Shown here: in pieces, positions 35,036 through 45,861 of the stretch | Layout: every line of letters starts with the position of its first letter | Position numbering within the stretch: the stretch's first letter is position 1 | Assembly: GCA_038025085.1 (NCBI GenBank) | Contig: CM076153.1 | Location: 17,335,001 to 17,399,000, forward strand | DNA: 64,000 nucleotides | Origin: Tetragonia tetragonoides | Taxonomy: Eukaryota > Streptophyta > Magnoliopsida > Caryophyllales > Aizoaceae | Direction of reading: 5' to 3' | Notes under the pieces: model-generated | What the model was told of the DNA's origin: nothing | Database searches by the model: none | What the model saw: the letters and a program-made list of their open reading frames with translations, nothing else | Translations under genes and position numbers: made by a program

Positions 35036-36334
35036 TTAGATGTTTGGCGGCCTATAATGACGACCGAAACGTGTCAAGTGGGCCACTCCTATGGGTGATC
35101 TGGTTTGGACCTCCCATACATCTTCCTCGTCAATGTCCCATATTCCGGCAATCTCGAATCGCAAGGCATCTTCAAAACTGATATGTAGGATTGCACCTAA
35201 AGGGTTATTCGAATTGCTGGGTGCTTGACCAGGTTTTGGTAAGGGTATGGTACCGTTCTCAATTCTATCTTGGATAGCATGTTTAAGAGCCCAACAGTTG
35301 TCGGTGTCGTGCCCTTTTCCTTGATGGTACTTGCAGTATTCCCCTTCTTTCCAGTTGCGACTCTTAACAGATGGTTCTGGGGTAGGTCCGATGGGCTGCA
35401 GCAGGTTAATTTTTATCATTCTTTCAAGAGCATGTGACAGAGTCATTCCAAGAGGGGTGAATTCTCTTGGTGGCTTTCTTTCAGCGAAGGTATTCACAGC
35501 AGCTACCTCATTAACCTGAGCACCAGAGGACGTCCCAGCAGTATATCTCTTGTCTCTCCCATAAGTGAAGGGCTTAGGGGTGACCTGGTCCTTGTTCTTG
35601 TTGATATCATCTTCAATAAGGATGCCAATGTCATAGAGACGCTGGTATGAGTTGATGGCCTGATATTGAAGGTGATTCTTATAAGCCGGTTGCAGGTTTT
35701 TAATGAAATGCCCGATTTTTTCAGTTTCAGAGGGCCTTTCCACCATCTCAGCTATCTTGGATTTCCATCGACGGAGGAATTTAGTGAATCACTCATTTCT
35801 CTCTTGAGTGGTAATTTCAAGCTCCCTCAAAGTGATGGGGAGAGTAACGTTGTCCTTGTATCGAGCCAGGAAGACCGTGGTAAAATCGGACCAAGTTGGG
35901 TAGCTTTCCAGATCTAGGGAGTAGAACCATCGTCGAGCATGCGTATCAAGGGTCTGGGGAAACAGATGGGCATAGAGTTTCTTGTTGATTCCCCTTAGAG
36001 CCATAGCGGTAGTGAAGGATTTCAGGTGGTCCTGTGGGTTGTCGACTCCCTTGAAGGTGGGTACTTCAGGCATAGAGAATTTGGCCGGAAGCTTACCCTT
36101 GATCTTAGTGTCAAACTTTCCTACATTGGCACTATAGTTGGGGATCAGGCAGCTACTCTTGAGCACGGAGGTGATCTTAGCCAGCATGGTATCTGACTCT
36201 TCTTCCTCAGAATCGGAATCGGAAGGGATCCTTGACTCTTCTTCTCCTTTCCTCTCTATATCTTCAATCTTGAGTCGTACCCTTTCTAGCTCACTCATGA
36301 GCTCATCCAGTCTCTCATCAGTAGTCTTGGGCAT
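35036..36334 (-). pseudogene. Tat gag with a single in-frame stop
   Basis: The start is MPKTTDERLDELMSELERVR. A coiled coil (about residues 5-30) is followed by an acidic region and the gag core: LPAKFSMPEVPTFKG, NPQDHLKSFTTAMALRG, LYAHLFPQTLDTHARRWFYSL and LRELEITTQERNE. A TGA at about 35788 interrupts the frame, which then resumes with KFLRRWKSKIAEM and ends after a knuckle (CKYHQGKGHDTDNC). An open frame extends upstream to 36610, but family sequences start at MPKT-type methionines. The product would be the capsid/nucleocapsid of the element. Confidence 0.9.
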
Positions 36335-36953
36335 TGCAAAGTTGGGAGGGGTGATTGGTGTGGAGAAAAAGGTATGTAGTGATGGTGAAATTATTGATGG
36401 TGAGGCTGTTTGTGGTGGAGATAAACGGGGACCTGGTGGTGTAGACGGCTGCAGACGAACTAGCCTTGCAGAAGGCCGAGCCCAACTTTTCTCAAGATTT
36501 CCTTTCTTCCTTGGACCCCCTATCCTGAATAGGAAGCACGGAGCACTTAGTAACAAGAAAAACCATGAGACTCTCACCTGATGAAAAATTGACCCATATA
36601 TAGAAAGCACATTGTCCTAAAAGAAAAAAGTCATTAACCCTAAATGCCCAATTATTTCCCTAATATTAAAGAAAATTGAACGAAAATAAATAGAAAAAGA
36701 TGGACCATCCTAATTTTTATTTTTTTAGACTCAAAGAAAATGAAAAATGGGATAAAAAAAATAAAAAAAGAATTTCGGTCTTCTTTTTTTATTTTTTATT
36801 TTCTCGATTTTTTTTTTTTGTTTTCGGCCGCTTTTTTTATTTTGTTTTTGTCGAGTTTTTTTTTTTCTCTTGTTTTTTACCGAATCTGAATTACATTAAA
36901 AAAAAAAAAGAAAAATAAAGAAATAGGAAAACGGAAAGGGGAAATTGAAAGAC
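36335..36953 (-). other. Leader of the Tat element (left part)
   Basis: Low-complexity A/T-rich stretch (36700-36940 is almost entirely T or A runs). It continues at 47353-47993 beyond the nested element and separates the PBS from gag. Confidence 0.7.
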
Positions 36954-37949
36954 CGTAGACACCCAAATGTGTCCCCCCTGGCGTAACGCCCGATGATGAT
37001 AACCTATAATCATGTTAAAGAAACGAATGTCATTGCTCGAAGTATTTATGCTCATTTGAACCCCCTTATCCATCCTCACTGAGGATCTCAATAATTTCCA
37101 TACCCAGAAATAGACCTTTCCATAAGCTTTCCAACGCCATCTCATTTGTCCCAATCGGACAGCGGAGTCAAAAGTTATGATTTAATGAACATATGGGCTA
37201 AAAACAATGTTCTCATATCCGCATATCACGGTTCAAGACTAATTCTTAGCCATGAAAGGATTAATTGGATTATTAGCCAACATGGATTATATTCCCCTTT
37301 GAATTAGCTTTTCAATGATGTATTATGGGCCAAAATCCCATTAGAAACGAAAAAGATATGATCCGATCATTGATTAATGCGTTGAACAGACACATCTCTA
37401 TTGTTTGGGCCATAACTCATAAGATACTTGTGCTATGTGAGCCCACAATATGTCAAAAGAACGCCCTTTGTACAAGAAATCCAACACACCAGGAATCAGG
37501 CCAATAGGAGCTCAAACGAGCGCTCCAGAGGCATTTTCGTGGGAGCGGAGGCCGTGAAACGAGCCGCAGGGCCCAGCGGCAGCGGCATGCCGCCAGAGCC
37601 CATGCTGCACTATCGGGGCCCCTGAGCCTTCAGCGGCGCTTCAGGGGGCCGCTGGGTACCATTTTTGGCCCGGAACCCTAATTTGACCTCCTTTTCGGCC
37701 CAATCACTATAAATACCCCTCTAAAATCCGTTTTTCGGGGCCAACACTCATAATTACGGGATGTTCACCCATTAACCCAAGAGAACCCTAATATATCTCT
37801 CTCTCTCCTTTTTCTCATACAAGCCTAATCACATAAATTCAAGCTTTCATCGAGCCTCATTTAAGAGCACCTCATACAACCAAGAGCAAGGCAAATACAA
37901 GAGCAATAGACATTCAATTCTAGTGCAACAAACGCAAGAAAGGTAAGGT

Positions 37950-39835
37950 TGATGCATCTGAGCATCAATCACTTGGTTATTTAATTTAGTTTTCTTATTT
38001 TCTTAGGATTCTACTATATGTTTTTCGTAATATTTAATTTTTCAAAATTAGATAATTAGGAGTTTTAAGTAGATTTCAATTCAGTTTTCTAATTCTAGTT
38101 TGGTTAGGACTTTGGAAAGTTTCCTAGGTCTAGGTAGTTTCTTTTTTATGCAAGTTAGGTTTAGTTTTCCCTATAAATAGGGCTTGTAGTCTTTTATTTT
38201 TCAAAGATTGTGTTTATGAGTGATTGAGTTATTCAATTAGAATTTCAGAAGTGAGCTTCTTTGAAGGGACTTGCGAGTTTTCTTTGTTTCTTTAATCTTG
38301 CGAGGTTGGAGAGGCGCCCAAGATTAATGTCTCTTGGTGTTGCAACTTTAGAGAGGAGTTGTCTTGTTTATCTTTATTGCTTTATTTCATAAAATCGAAA
38401 ATCCCAAAAAAATATGCATCAACTTGGTATCAGAGCCAGTTCCGCATACAATACTATTCGTCAGAATTTCGTTGTCAGGTCTGTTCAAGTGAGTACTTGT
38501 TTTCGAAGGTAAACGACGTTCTGAGCAAGACTAATTAAGCTTTAGCTTATTAGCCTCACCCTATTTTCGCAAAAAAAGATCGTTTACTACTGTTTACAGG
38601 AGGTTTTATATTTTCTAACGAGATTATTTTAAGCCTATTCGAATTATTAACCATGCTTTGGAGAAGAGATGAGGCAAGATTGGAGTATGTCCCGCCAACT
38701 ATCATTAAAAGTTAGTGAGCAAGTAACGAAAGCTTTCGAGCCAAGGTTACAAGATTACTTCGCCGGACTTCGTACCAATCTAATGCAATTATTAAGGGAT
38801 GAACTTGAAAGAAGAAAACAAGAAACTCAACCACATGAAGAGATAGAAAAAGAAGAGATCTTGATTCCCAAATAAGATGCAAAGTTTGATCTTGGTGTAT
38901 CATGTGAAAATCTTCATGTTGAAAGTTTACAAGAGAAGGAACTACAAGATCTAGAGCAACTTGATTTGAATCTTGATCCAAATCAACCTCCAATATTCGA
39001 TGAGTATATTTGATGATGATGAACTTTTTGAAGATGAGAGGAGGGATCTAGCGCAACAAAGGGAGATCGAGCCACTATTTTTCAAGAAAGATCAAGAGGT
39101 GGAACAAAAAGATTGGAACTTTTGTTCATCTTATTGGCAAGATCCGATCAATAAATTTTTGGAGGGTTCTAACTTAAGACAACAATTTCAAATTCAGATT
39201 CAAGTAGAAATCCATGGATGCAGTGGTTGTATTGCTGCAAAGAAAAGCAAGTGCTCCTTATTTGATCAAGGACAGCTTGTAGAGGCTCGTATTTGATCCC
39301 GGTGGTTGCTTGTTTTACTCTAAACAATACCTCAAGATTCGAGGACAAATCATTTTAAGAGGGAGAGTTTGATGCATATGAGCATCAATCACTTGGTTAT
39401 TTAATTTAGTTTTCTTATTTTCTTAGAATTCTACTATATGTATTTAGGAATATTTAATTTTTCAGAATTAGATAATTAGGAGTTTTAAGTAGATTTCAAT
39501 TCAGTTTCCTAATTCTAGTTAGGTTAGGACTTTGGAAAGTTTTCTAGTTCTAGTTAGTTTCTTTTTTATGCAAGTTAGGTTTAGTTTCCCTATAAATAGG
39601 GCTTGTAGTCTTTTATTTTTCAGAGATTGTGTTTATGAGTGATTGAGTTATTCAATTAGAATTTCAGAAGTGAGCTTCTTTGAAGGGACTTGCGAGTTTT
39701 CTTTGTTTCTTTAATCTTGCGAGGTTGGAGAGGCCCTCAAGATTAATTTCTCTTAGTGTTGCGACTTTAGAGAGGAGTTGTCTTATTTATCTTTATTGTT
39801 TTATTTCATAAAATCAAAAATCCCAATACGCATCA
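37950..39835 (+). mobile_element. Miniature LTR retrotransposon (1.9 kb)
   Basis: TSD AAGGT at 37945-37949 and 39836-39840. The LTRs are 37950-38421 and 39370-39835, both TGATGCAT…GCATCA and nearly identical. The PBS ACTTGGTATCAGAGCC (38422-38437) matches initiator-Met tRNA, and the polypurine tract TAAGAGGGAGAGT is at the end of the interior. The 3' LTR of the host element (about 46863-46870) shows the uninserted site. The roughly 950-bp interior has only short frames: MRQDWSMSRQLSL… (38669-38875), then an acidic stretch containing NLDPNQPPIFDE. No gag core survives. Confidence 0.93.
38669..39296 (+). pseudogene. Acidic ORF remnants of the miniature element
   Basis: Two frames, 38669-38875 and 38973-39296, joined by frame-broken sequence. 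The first has a possible coiled coil (LQDYFAGLRTNLMQLLRDEL). The junction and second frame carry NQPPIFDEY and an acidic run (DDDELFEDERRD). The QPPIFDE motif links it to the gag-like ORF at 30213-31532. Function unknown. Confidence 0.55.
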
Positions 39836-40322
39836 AAGGTGGAGATTTATTTCTTTTATTTTATTATTGGTTTGCTTTATGCTTGTTAACTAATGCATGC
39901 AATTGGGTAATATGTGCAAAGCGATCACTTTAGTAATTTGGTTTGTTCAACCCACCTAGTTAATTTAGGATCTTGGACGACCGTATTTGTTTGGAACGTT
40001 GCGGTATGAATTATGAATCAACATGGATGAGATTAGTAGAGGCCGTTAATTCGGCGGATTTAGGTAGGATTCATTTTATCTTTTTCGTACCCACACCCCC
40101 GAACTCAATCTTTGGCCCCTTTAGGGTATGAGTCAATTCCCAATAGGAATTGGGTGCACTTTTGTTGGTTTCCAATTATTTCCTTACAAGTTGGTGGCGA
40201 CTTCATTATTTGCTTATTATTTTCCCTAGCACAATTAATCAAATTTCATATGACGTATTATTTAAGAACCATTAATTCCAACTAAATATTTCAATTAGCG
40301 CCGAAAAGCGAGGGTTCTTACA

Positions 40323-42035
40323 GTGGCGACTTCACTGAGGATTTAATAAGAGGGTGTAATTCGAAAGCTTATCCATGTTGATTATTAATTCGTATTTCTT
40401 GGTTCATGGCCTTTATGTGTTCGTTATTGCTTTGCATTCATATCATCCATTTGCATGCGTTATCATCGCAAGATGTCGAAAGATATCACCACACCATAAA
40501 CAGGAATTACCCTTTGGCGCATTGTCTATGACTTAGGCCGGTGACCTACTAGGTCCGAATTACCTTTGCACATAGTCGTGTTCCGCCCCATGACATTTAC
40601 ATGTTTCCATTCGAGATATGTAAAACGGTACATTTAATTTTACTATGCATCCCATAGATGACGAAACACATCCGATCGTGGGTTACCTTATCCAACCATA
40701 AATTGTGTCAACCATTTCATTTAGTCCCATGGTCCATTCAAAGTGCTAATTGATTTACTTACCATATTGTGATTGATTGCTTCCTTGTTATGTGATTTGT
40801 TTCCTTAGATCGCTAGATTAGGTCCCCTTTAAGATCTTAGTGGTCTAGAGTAAAGGAAGTTTCCTATTTGTGTATATGACTAACTTTGTAAACTAACTTA
40901 AGATCGAGTCTAGGATCTTTTCTTTTTAGGAAGTAGGATCCATGAATCTTCCCGACGATGCTAGTAACCATATTAGGGAGACTTATTTTCCAAGAAAATC
41001 AATTTTGAGCAAGTAATATATTTCGACCAATGATCTTTCCCAAAAATAGAAAAGAGTCTTATTTCTTTCCTTTAGGAAGTCAATAGTATATTTTCCTTTT
41101 CTTGAGTCCGGAATATATTTTCCATATCTAAGTCAAGAGTCTAATGGCAAGTCAAGAGTAGCGTCTTTGTACTTTCCATTGCAAGTCAAGAGTATCTTTT
41201 CCCTTTCCCAAGTCTAAAAATCTTGTTCCTATAGTAAGTCAAGAGTAATCTTTTGCTTCCCATATTTTGTTTAGGGTCTAGGTTCATCCTTTTTCCCTTT
41301 AATTATTTTGCTAGTCAAGAGTAAAATTCTTTCTTTCTTGAGTCAAGATTTTTTTTGCTTTTTTCCTTTCAATATAGAGTCAAAAGATCATTGGTTAAAA
41401 TACATTACTTGCATCGCAAAACTTCCAAAATAAATTCAGTCTCCGTGAGAATTATTCTAGATTCTTTTCCCATCTTTTTTCTAACTAAAAAATAAATAAA
41501 AAAATTGCACTGCATTTCAATTTTAGAAGCTCCATGCAAGGACATATAGAATCATTTTAGATTGCATTGCATCGCATATCATTTTGCATCATCTTAGAAC
41601 ATTTGCATACACCCAGTTGCCATAAGTGGGTAGCTTCATCATGCATCTCATACTAGATAATTTGTGCATACATATAGGGCGTCGTATATCGCATTGCATA
41701 TCATTTTAGGACATTCTAGATTCTCACATATCATTTGCATGTAAATAATTTTAGGCATGTTTAGGACACTATAAAGTCTTGCATCACACTCGTTCACCTA
41801 CATAGTTGCATTAATCGAGTCGTAGGCCACAAGGCATCTATAAAGAGTTATCATTGCATGTTCATTTCAAGCTTGCATATAGAGTTCTCATCTTTTGACT
41901 TCGATGGTTAATATAAGAGTCTGTCTTCTTCTAAAAGCCTTTTTTCGAATTTCTTCCCAAGTGTCCCTTACTAAGTTGAGAATTGCATTCAGGATTGGAA
42001 AAGCCCAAGTTTATTCAAAGCAACCTAAGCCCAAT
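40323..42035 (+). other. PBS and leader of the gag-only Tat element
   Basis: The PBS starts at 40323. The 1.7-kb leader is non-coding and contains about five copies of AAGTCAAGAGTA between 41128 and 41315. Confidence 0.7.
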
Positions 42036-43216
42036 ATGCCTGGAGAAGGTGAGAAAACGCAAGCCCAAATGATAGAGGAACTTTTGGCCCAAATGACTGC
42101 CATGAATGCTAGGTTCGTTGAATTAGAGGCTAAGATCGCTAAGCTTGATCCTCACACCAAGGATCCCGAAAGCTCATTCTGAATGATGGCAAGCCCAAAC
42201 CTCCCACTAAAGAGGTCCAAGAGCTCCAAGCTAAACTAAATAGGCCCGAGTCCATTTTAAGCAAGAGTCGCATCTTTAACGACATGACAGTCAATTCTGA
42301 AGGCTATGCTCCCGACATCAAGGGAAAATTGCCCACAACGTTCTCCATGCCCGAAGTTCCCATCTTCAAAGGAACTGACGATCCACAATATCACATTAGA
42401 GCTTTCACTACTGCATTGGGCCTTAGAGGGATTGAACACAATCTGTATGTCCACCTCTTTCCCCAAACCTTGGACCCCGCTGTAAGGGCCTGGTTTTTCA
42501 AGTTGCCCACTCAAAAGCTACAAAAGTGGGAAGACTTATCCACTTTCTTTCTAGAGAGATACGTTGACAATGTCTTGCCATCCATGACTTTAAGAGAGTT
42601 AGAGATAACCAAGCAATGTGATGAAGAGGGATTCACCAACTTCGTGAAAAGATGGAGGACCAAGGTCGCCGAAATGATTGATTTCCCATCTAAAAGGGAT
42701 CAAATTAGAATTCTTGTCCACAACTTGACACCCAAGTATCGTGAGCACATGAAATTCCAGCCGATCACTACTTATGCCCAACTAGTTGAAGTCAATATGG
42801 CCATTGAAGATGACCACCTCACCCAATTAAGCAACAAGTAAGGCAATCATGGCTCTAATAATGGAGGCTCCTTCGATCAAGGAAATGAAGTCAATGTCAT
42901 TGTAATTAGGCATAAAAGATAATACACACCTTTTAGCATAACACAAGATGAAGCATTCGACAAACTTGTTGAAGAAGGCTATATTTCAGCAATCGGTCCC
43001 ACAACGGACCTAGAGCCCAACAAGAGAGTCAATAATTGGAATCCTAATGCCTATTGCAAGTACCATCAAGGAAATGGTCATATGACTGTAGAATGCATGC
43101 ACTTGAAGCGCAAGATCCAAGATTTGATCGATGATGAGGCCATCCATGGACCCAAGAGTTTGAATTGGATGCTTAGCCTTGTCGCGAAGCCCAAGCTCAA
43201 ATATCATAAGTCATAG
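42036..43216 (+). pseudogene. Tat gag, frameshifted, in the gag-only element
   Basis: The start is MPGEGEKTQAQMIEELLAQM with a heptad-like coiled coil. A frameshift near 42178 leads into the core: LPTTFSMPEVPIFKG, YHIRAFTTALGLRG, YVHLFPQTLDPAVRAWFFKL and LRELEITKQCDEEGF. Stops near 42841 and 42922 precede a zinc knuckle, CKYHQGNGHMTVEC (about 43054). It is clearly related to, but diverged from, the gag at 35036-36334. No protease follows. Confidence 0.9.
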
Positions 43217-44190
43217 TCTAGTTGGAGAATTTTGCTTTCCCCTTTCTTTCTTTGTCGAGTCCAGGTCTTGTCTTAGGATTTGCCTTAAAGCAATTGTCTT
43301 GCTTTCTTTTGATTGAATAAAATAGGCCTGCATTTGTTTCTTTCTTCATTCATGGAATATCTCATAATTGCAAACCCAATGATGAATCTGAGTTGCCAAA
43401 CTTAATCAATGCAAGGACCTAACTATTGAGAAGAGGAACTAAGAAAAATAAAAAAGAAAAAAGAAAAAAAGATAAAAGCAATGGGACACACATCTTGTAA
43501 AGTCATACAAAGGACATGAGGCATTCATTTGGCACCCTTCATTATTATCCTTTCACCCACAATGCAAATTACCACTTGGAGCCCATTTGAGCCATCGAAC
43601 ACAATAAGCCACATTCTTTCTTTAACCACATTATCCTAACCCGGGGTATGGGAAGTGTGCAACAGTTTTTAAGTGTCACCAAAATCTCAAGAGAGGCATG
43701 AGAAACTCCAAAAAGTGTTCAAAGAAGAAGAAAAAAAAGCAATTGTCAAAAATTCAAAAAAGAGAAAAAAAATAATTCCAAATGCATCAAGAGAGCACCA
43801 ATAATCAAGAGAGTACCAATAACCAAGAGAGTTTCCTCATCTCGAACTATCAAATGACACCCAGCACATTGGGGGCTTTTATGGGAATTTGAGCCTTGTT
43901 ATCCATTCTTTGGCAACCCGCACCTTGGCCTGACATTACAACCCAAAAGACCTCTTAGAGGTATGAATCTTAAAAGATGTGTGTGCACCTGCAAAAAAAA
44001 AAAATTAAAAAAAAGAGTCCGCTAGGTTGAACACCCGAAAGGGCGACCTAGGCAAAAGTTAGGGTATAATCATCAAAAAGCCCGCTAAGTCTATTCACTC
44101 AATGACTTAGGCAAAAATGGCAAGCCCGCTGGGTCGATCATCCAAGACAATAATCCAGGAAAAATTTAGGGCACTAAAAATCAAAGGTTC

Positions 44191-44257
44191 TCGAACTACG
44201 TTTTGGCCTGATTCCTCCGTAGATACGTAGGTAACCTCTTTGCATTGAGGCTCGGCC
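44191..44257 (+). other. Conserved non-coding block of Tat elements (copy 2)
   Basis: It reads CGAACTACG, GGCCTGATTCC, GATACGTAGGTAACC, GGCTCGGCC in order. It matches 28844-28904 of the other Tat element although the surrounding DNA is unrelated. Confidence 0.7.
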
Positions 44258-45127
44258 GTACTCTAATCTTTCTCAATTACAAGACCCATTTGCATTTAAA
44301 CATGGGATTCATTAAAGGTCCTAACTTAAAAATATATATCACTTCATCATTGGCAACTCAAAATTCTAAGGGTTTCAAAATTTCCGTGATTTATCCCTTT
44401 TAGAGCCCAAGATTTGGATTCGAATTTGCTCCCCTGCATCACTCCCTATCTCACAAATTTTCCCATTTTATACTTTTTTGCACCAAGCCCATTTCTTTCA
44501 TAATCCCACATTTCTACCTTGGAATTCTGCAACTTGCATTGACTTTGTGCTCAAACTTTTTGGCTTCTGTGGCTACCTTTTCTTGGATCAATAACTTCAA
44601 CTAAGCGTCCATCACTCATCGCATCTTCATGGAGTTTCCTCATGTGGTCACTTAATACATACTGGGGGCTTCGATTCCTCCTATTGTTGGCAAAAAATAT
44701 TTGAATACTCAAAATCTCACTCGCATAAGCTTGCTCACTTTACGGTCCGACCAGTAAACTGGAGGCTTCACCCTTGCCTTAGAGGAACCAATCATGCATC
44801 TATTTCATAGCTTAAGAGGGGCACTTTTGGAAACAAAAATCCTTTTGCAAATAAAATAAAATCTCTCATTTATCCCTTGGAGTCTAGTCTCCAATGCATT
44901 GCATATAAGTCATAACTATTGAGTCACATGCATCATTCTTATTCATACAAGGTTGCATGGAGCTGTAGGCCTAGTTAGCATTGCATTTGCACACTTTGAG
45001 TGTCATGTCACTCATTTGCACTTACTAAGCACTTTTTGCCTCCGAGGCACATGCATAGCACACACGCACATAGCATTGAAGGCGTGTAAATCTTCATGTC
45101 TTTATTTGGAGTCTGTTCTCTAACATT

Positions 45128-45420
45128 CCTTTTGGATCTGTCCCATCGCATTGAGCAAGGTCCGCCCTTTTGGGTCCGTCCCATCGCATTTAGTAAGGTC
45201 CGTCCTTTTGGGTCCGTCCCGTCGCATTGAGTAAGGTCCGTCCTTTTGGGTCCGTCCCATGGCATTTAGCAGGTCCGTCCTTTTGGGTCCGTCCCGTCGC
45301 ATTTAGAAAGGTCCGTCCTTTTGGGTCCGTCCCGTTGTATTTAGCAAGGTCCGTCCCGTTGCATTGAGCAAGGTCCGTCTCGTTGCATTGAGCAAGGTCC
45401 GTCCTTAGGGTCCGTCCCAT
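45128..45420. repeat. Tandem repeat of about 37 bp (GGTCCGTCCTTTTGGGTCCG)
   Basis: About eight units of GGTCCGTCCTTTTGGGTCCG plus TCCCGTCGCATT and GAGTAA. Some units are shortened to the CCGTCCCGTTGCATT half. Open frames on the minus strand across it are repeat artefacts. Confidence 0.92.
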
Positions 45421-45519
45421 AGCTTCCCCATCCTCTCTATGTCTTCCTATTTGCTTGAACTAACATGCAGGTTACAAAGCAAAGCACAAGCATTATTTCA
45501 TCAAAGCAAAACAAGGCAC

Positions 45520-45720
45520 GGGAGCGATGCAAAGCTCTTCGACGATGGGCTATTACAAATAACACCACGTCGGCAAAGCAACGACACCAGAGCGACGCAA
45601 AGCTCTCCGACGATGGGCTATTACAATTAGCGCCACGTCTGCAAAGCAAGGCACAGGGGCGACGCAAAGCTCTTCGACGTCTGGACTATCGCAAATAGCA
45701 CAGCGTCTGCATTCGCAAAG
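45520..45720. repeat. Degenerate tandem repeat of about 70 bp
   Basis: Three units with GCAAAGCTCTTCGACGATGG, CTATTACAAATA and CACCACGTCGGCAAAGCA, immediately 3' of the 37-bp array and before the polypurine tract. Confidence 0.8.
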
Positions 45721-45861
45721 CAGGTAACCCTGACTACAGGCGGTCAGGATTTACTTTTATCGCATCTTTTTCTAACATAAAGTATTTTCAAAACACTGCA
45801 GGCATTTTTGGCAAATACTTTGACCGTCGCTTTTCCAAAGCTTGGCCAAAGTGGGGGCTTC

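Larger units (their letters stand above)
36954..40322 (+). repeat. 5' LTR of the gag-only Tat element (with insertion)
   Basis: It begins CGTAGACACCC (TG start mutated to CG) and ends GGTTCTTACA. Without the 37950-39840 insertion it is about 1478 bp and matches 45862-47352 closely. A TATA box lies at 37708-37715 and an AGCGGC-rich cluster at 37550-37660. A PBS-like GTGGCGACTTCA lies at 40194-40205 inside U5. Confidence 0.9.
43217..45861 (+). other. Non-coding 3' region of the gag-only Tat element
   Basis: This region occupies the place of pol but shows no pol domains. It holds the conserved block at 44191-44257, tandem repeats at 45128-45420 and 45520-45720, and the polypurine tract at its end. 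Confidence 0.75.

Noticed and set aside
45008..45420. Arg/Asp/Gly-rich minus-strand frames with regular DGPKRTD repeats
   Set aside because: The periodicity is that of the 37-bp tandem array; there is no start context and the copies shift frame freely.
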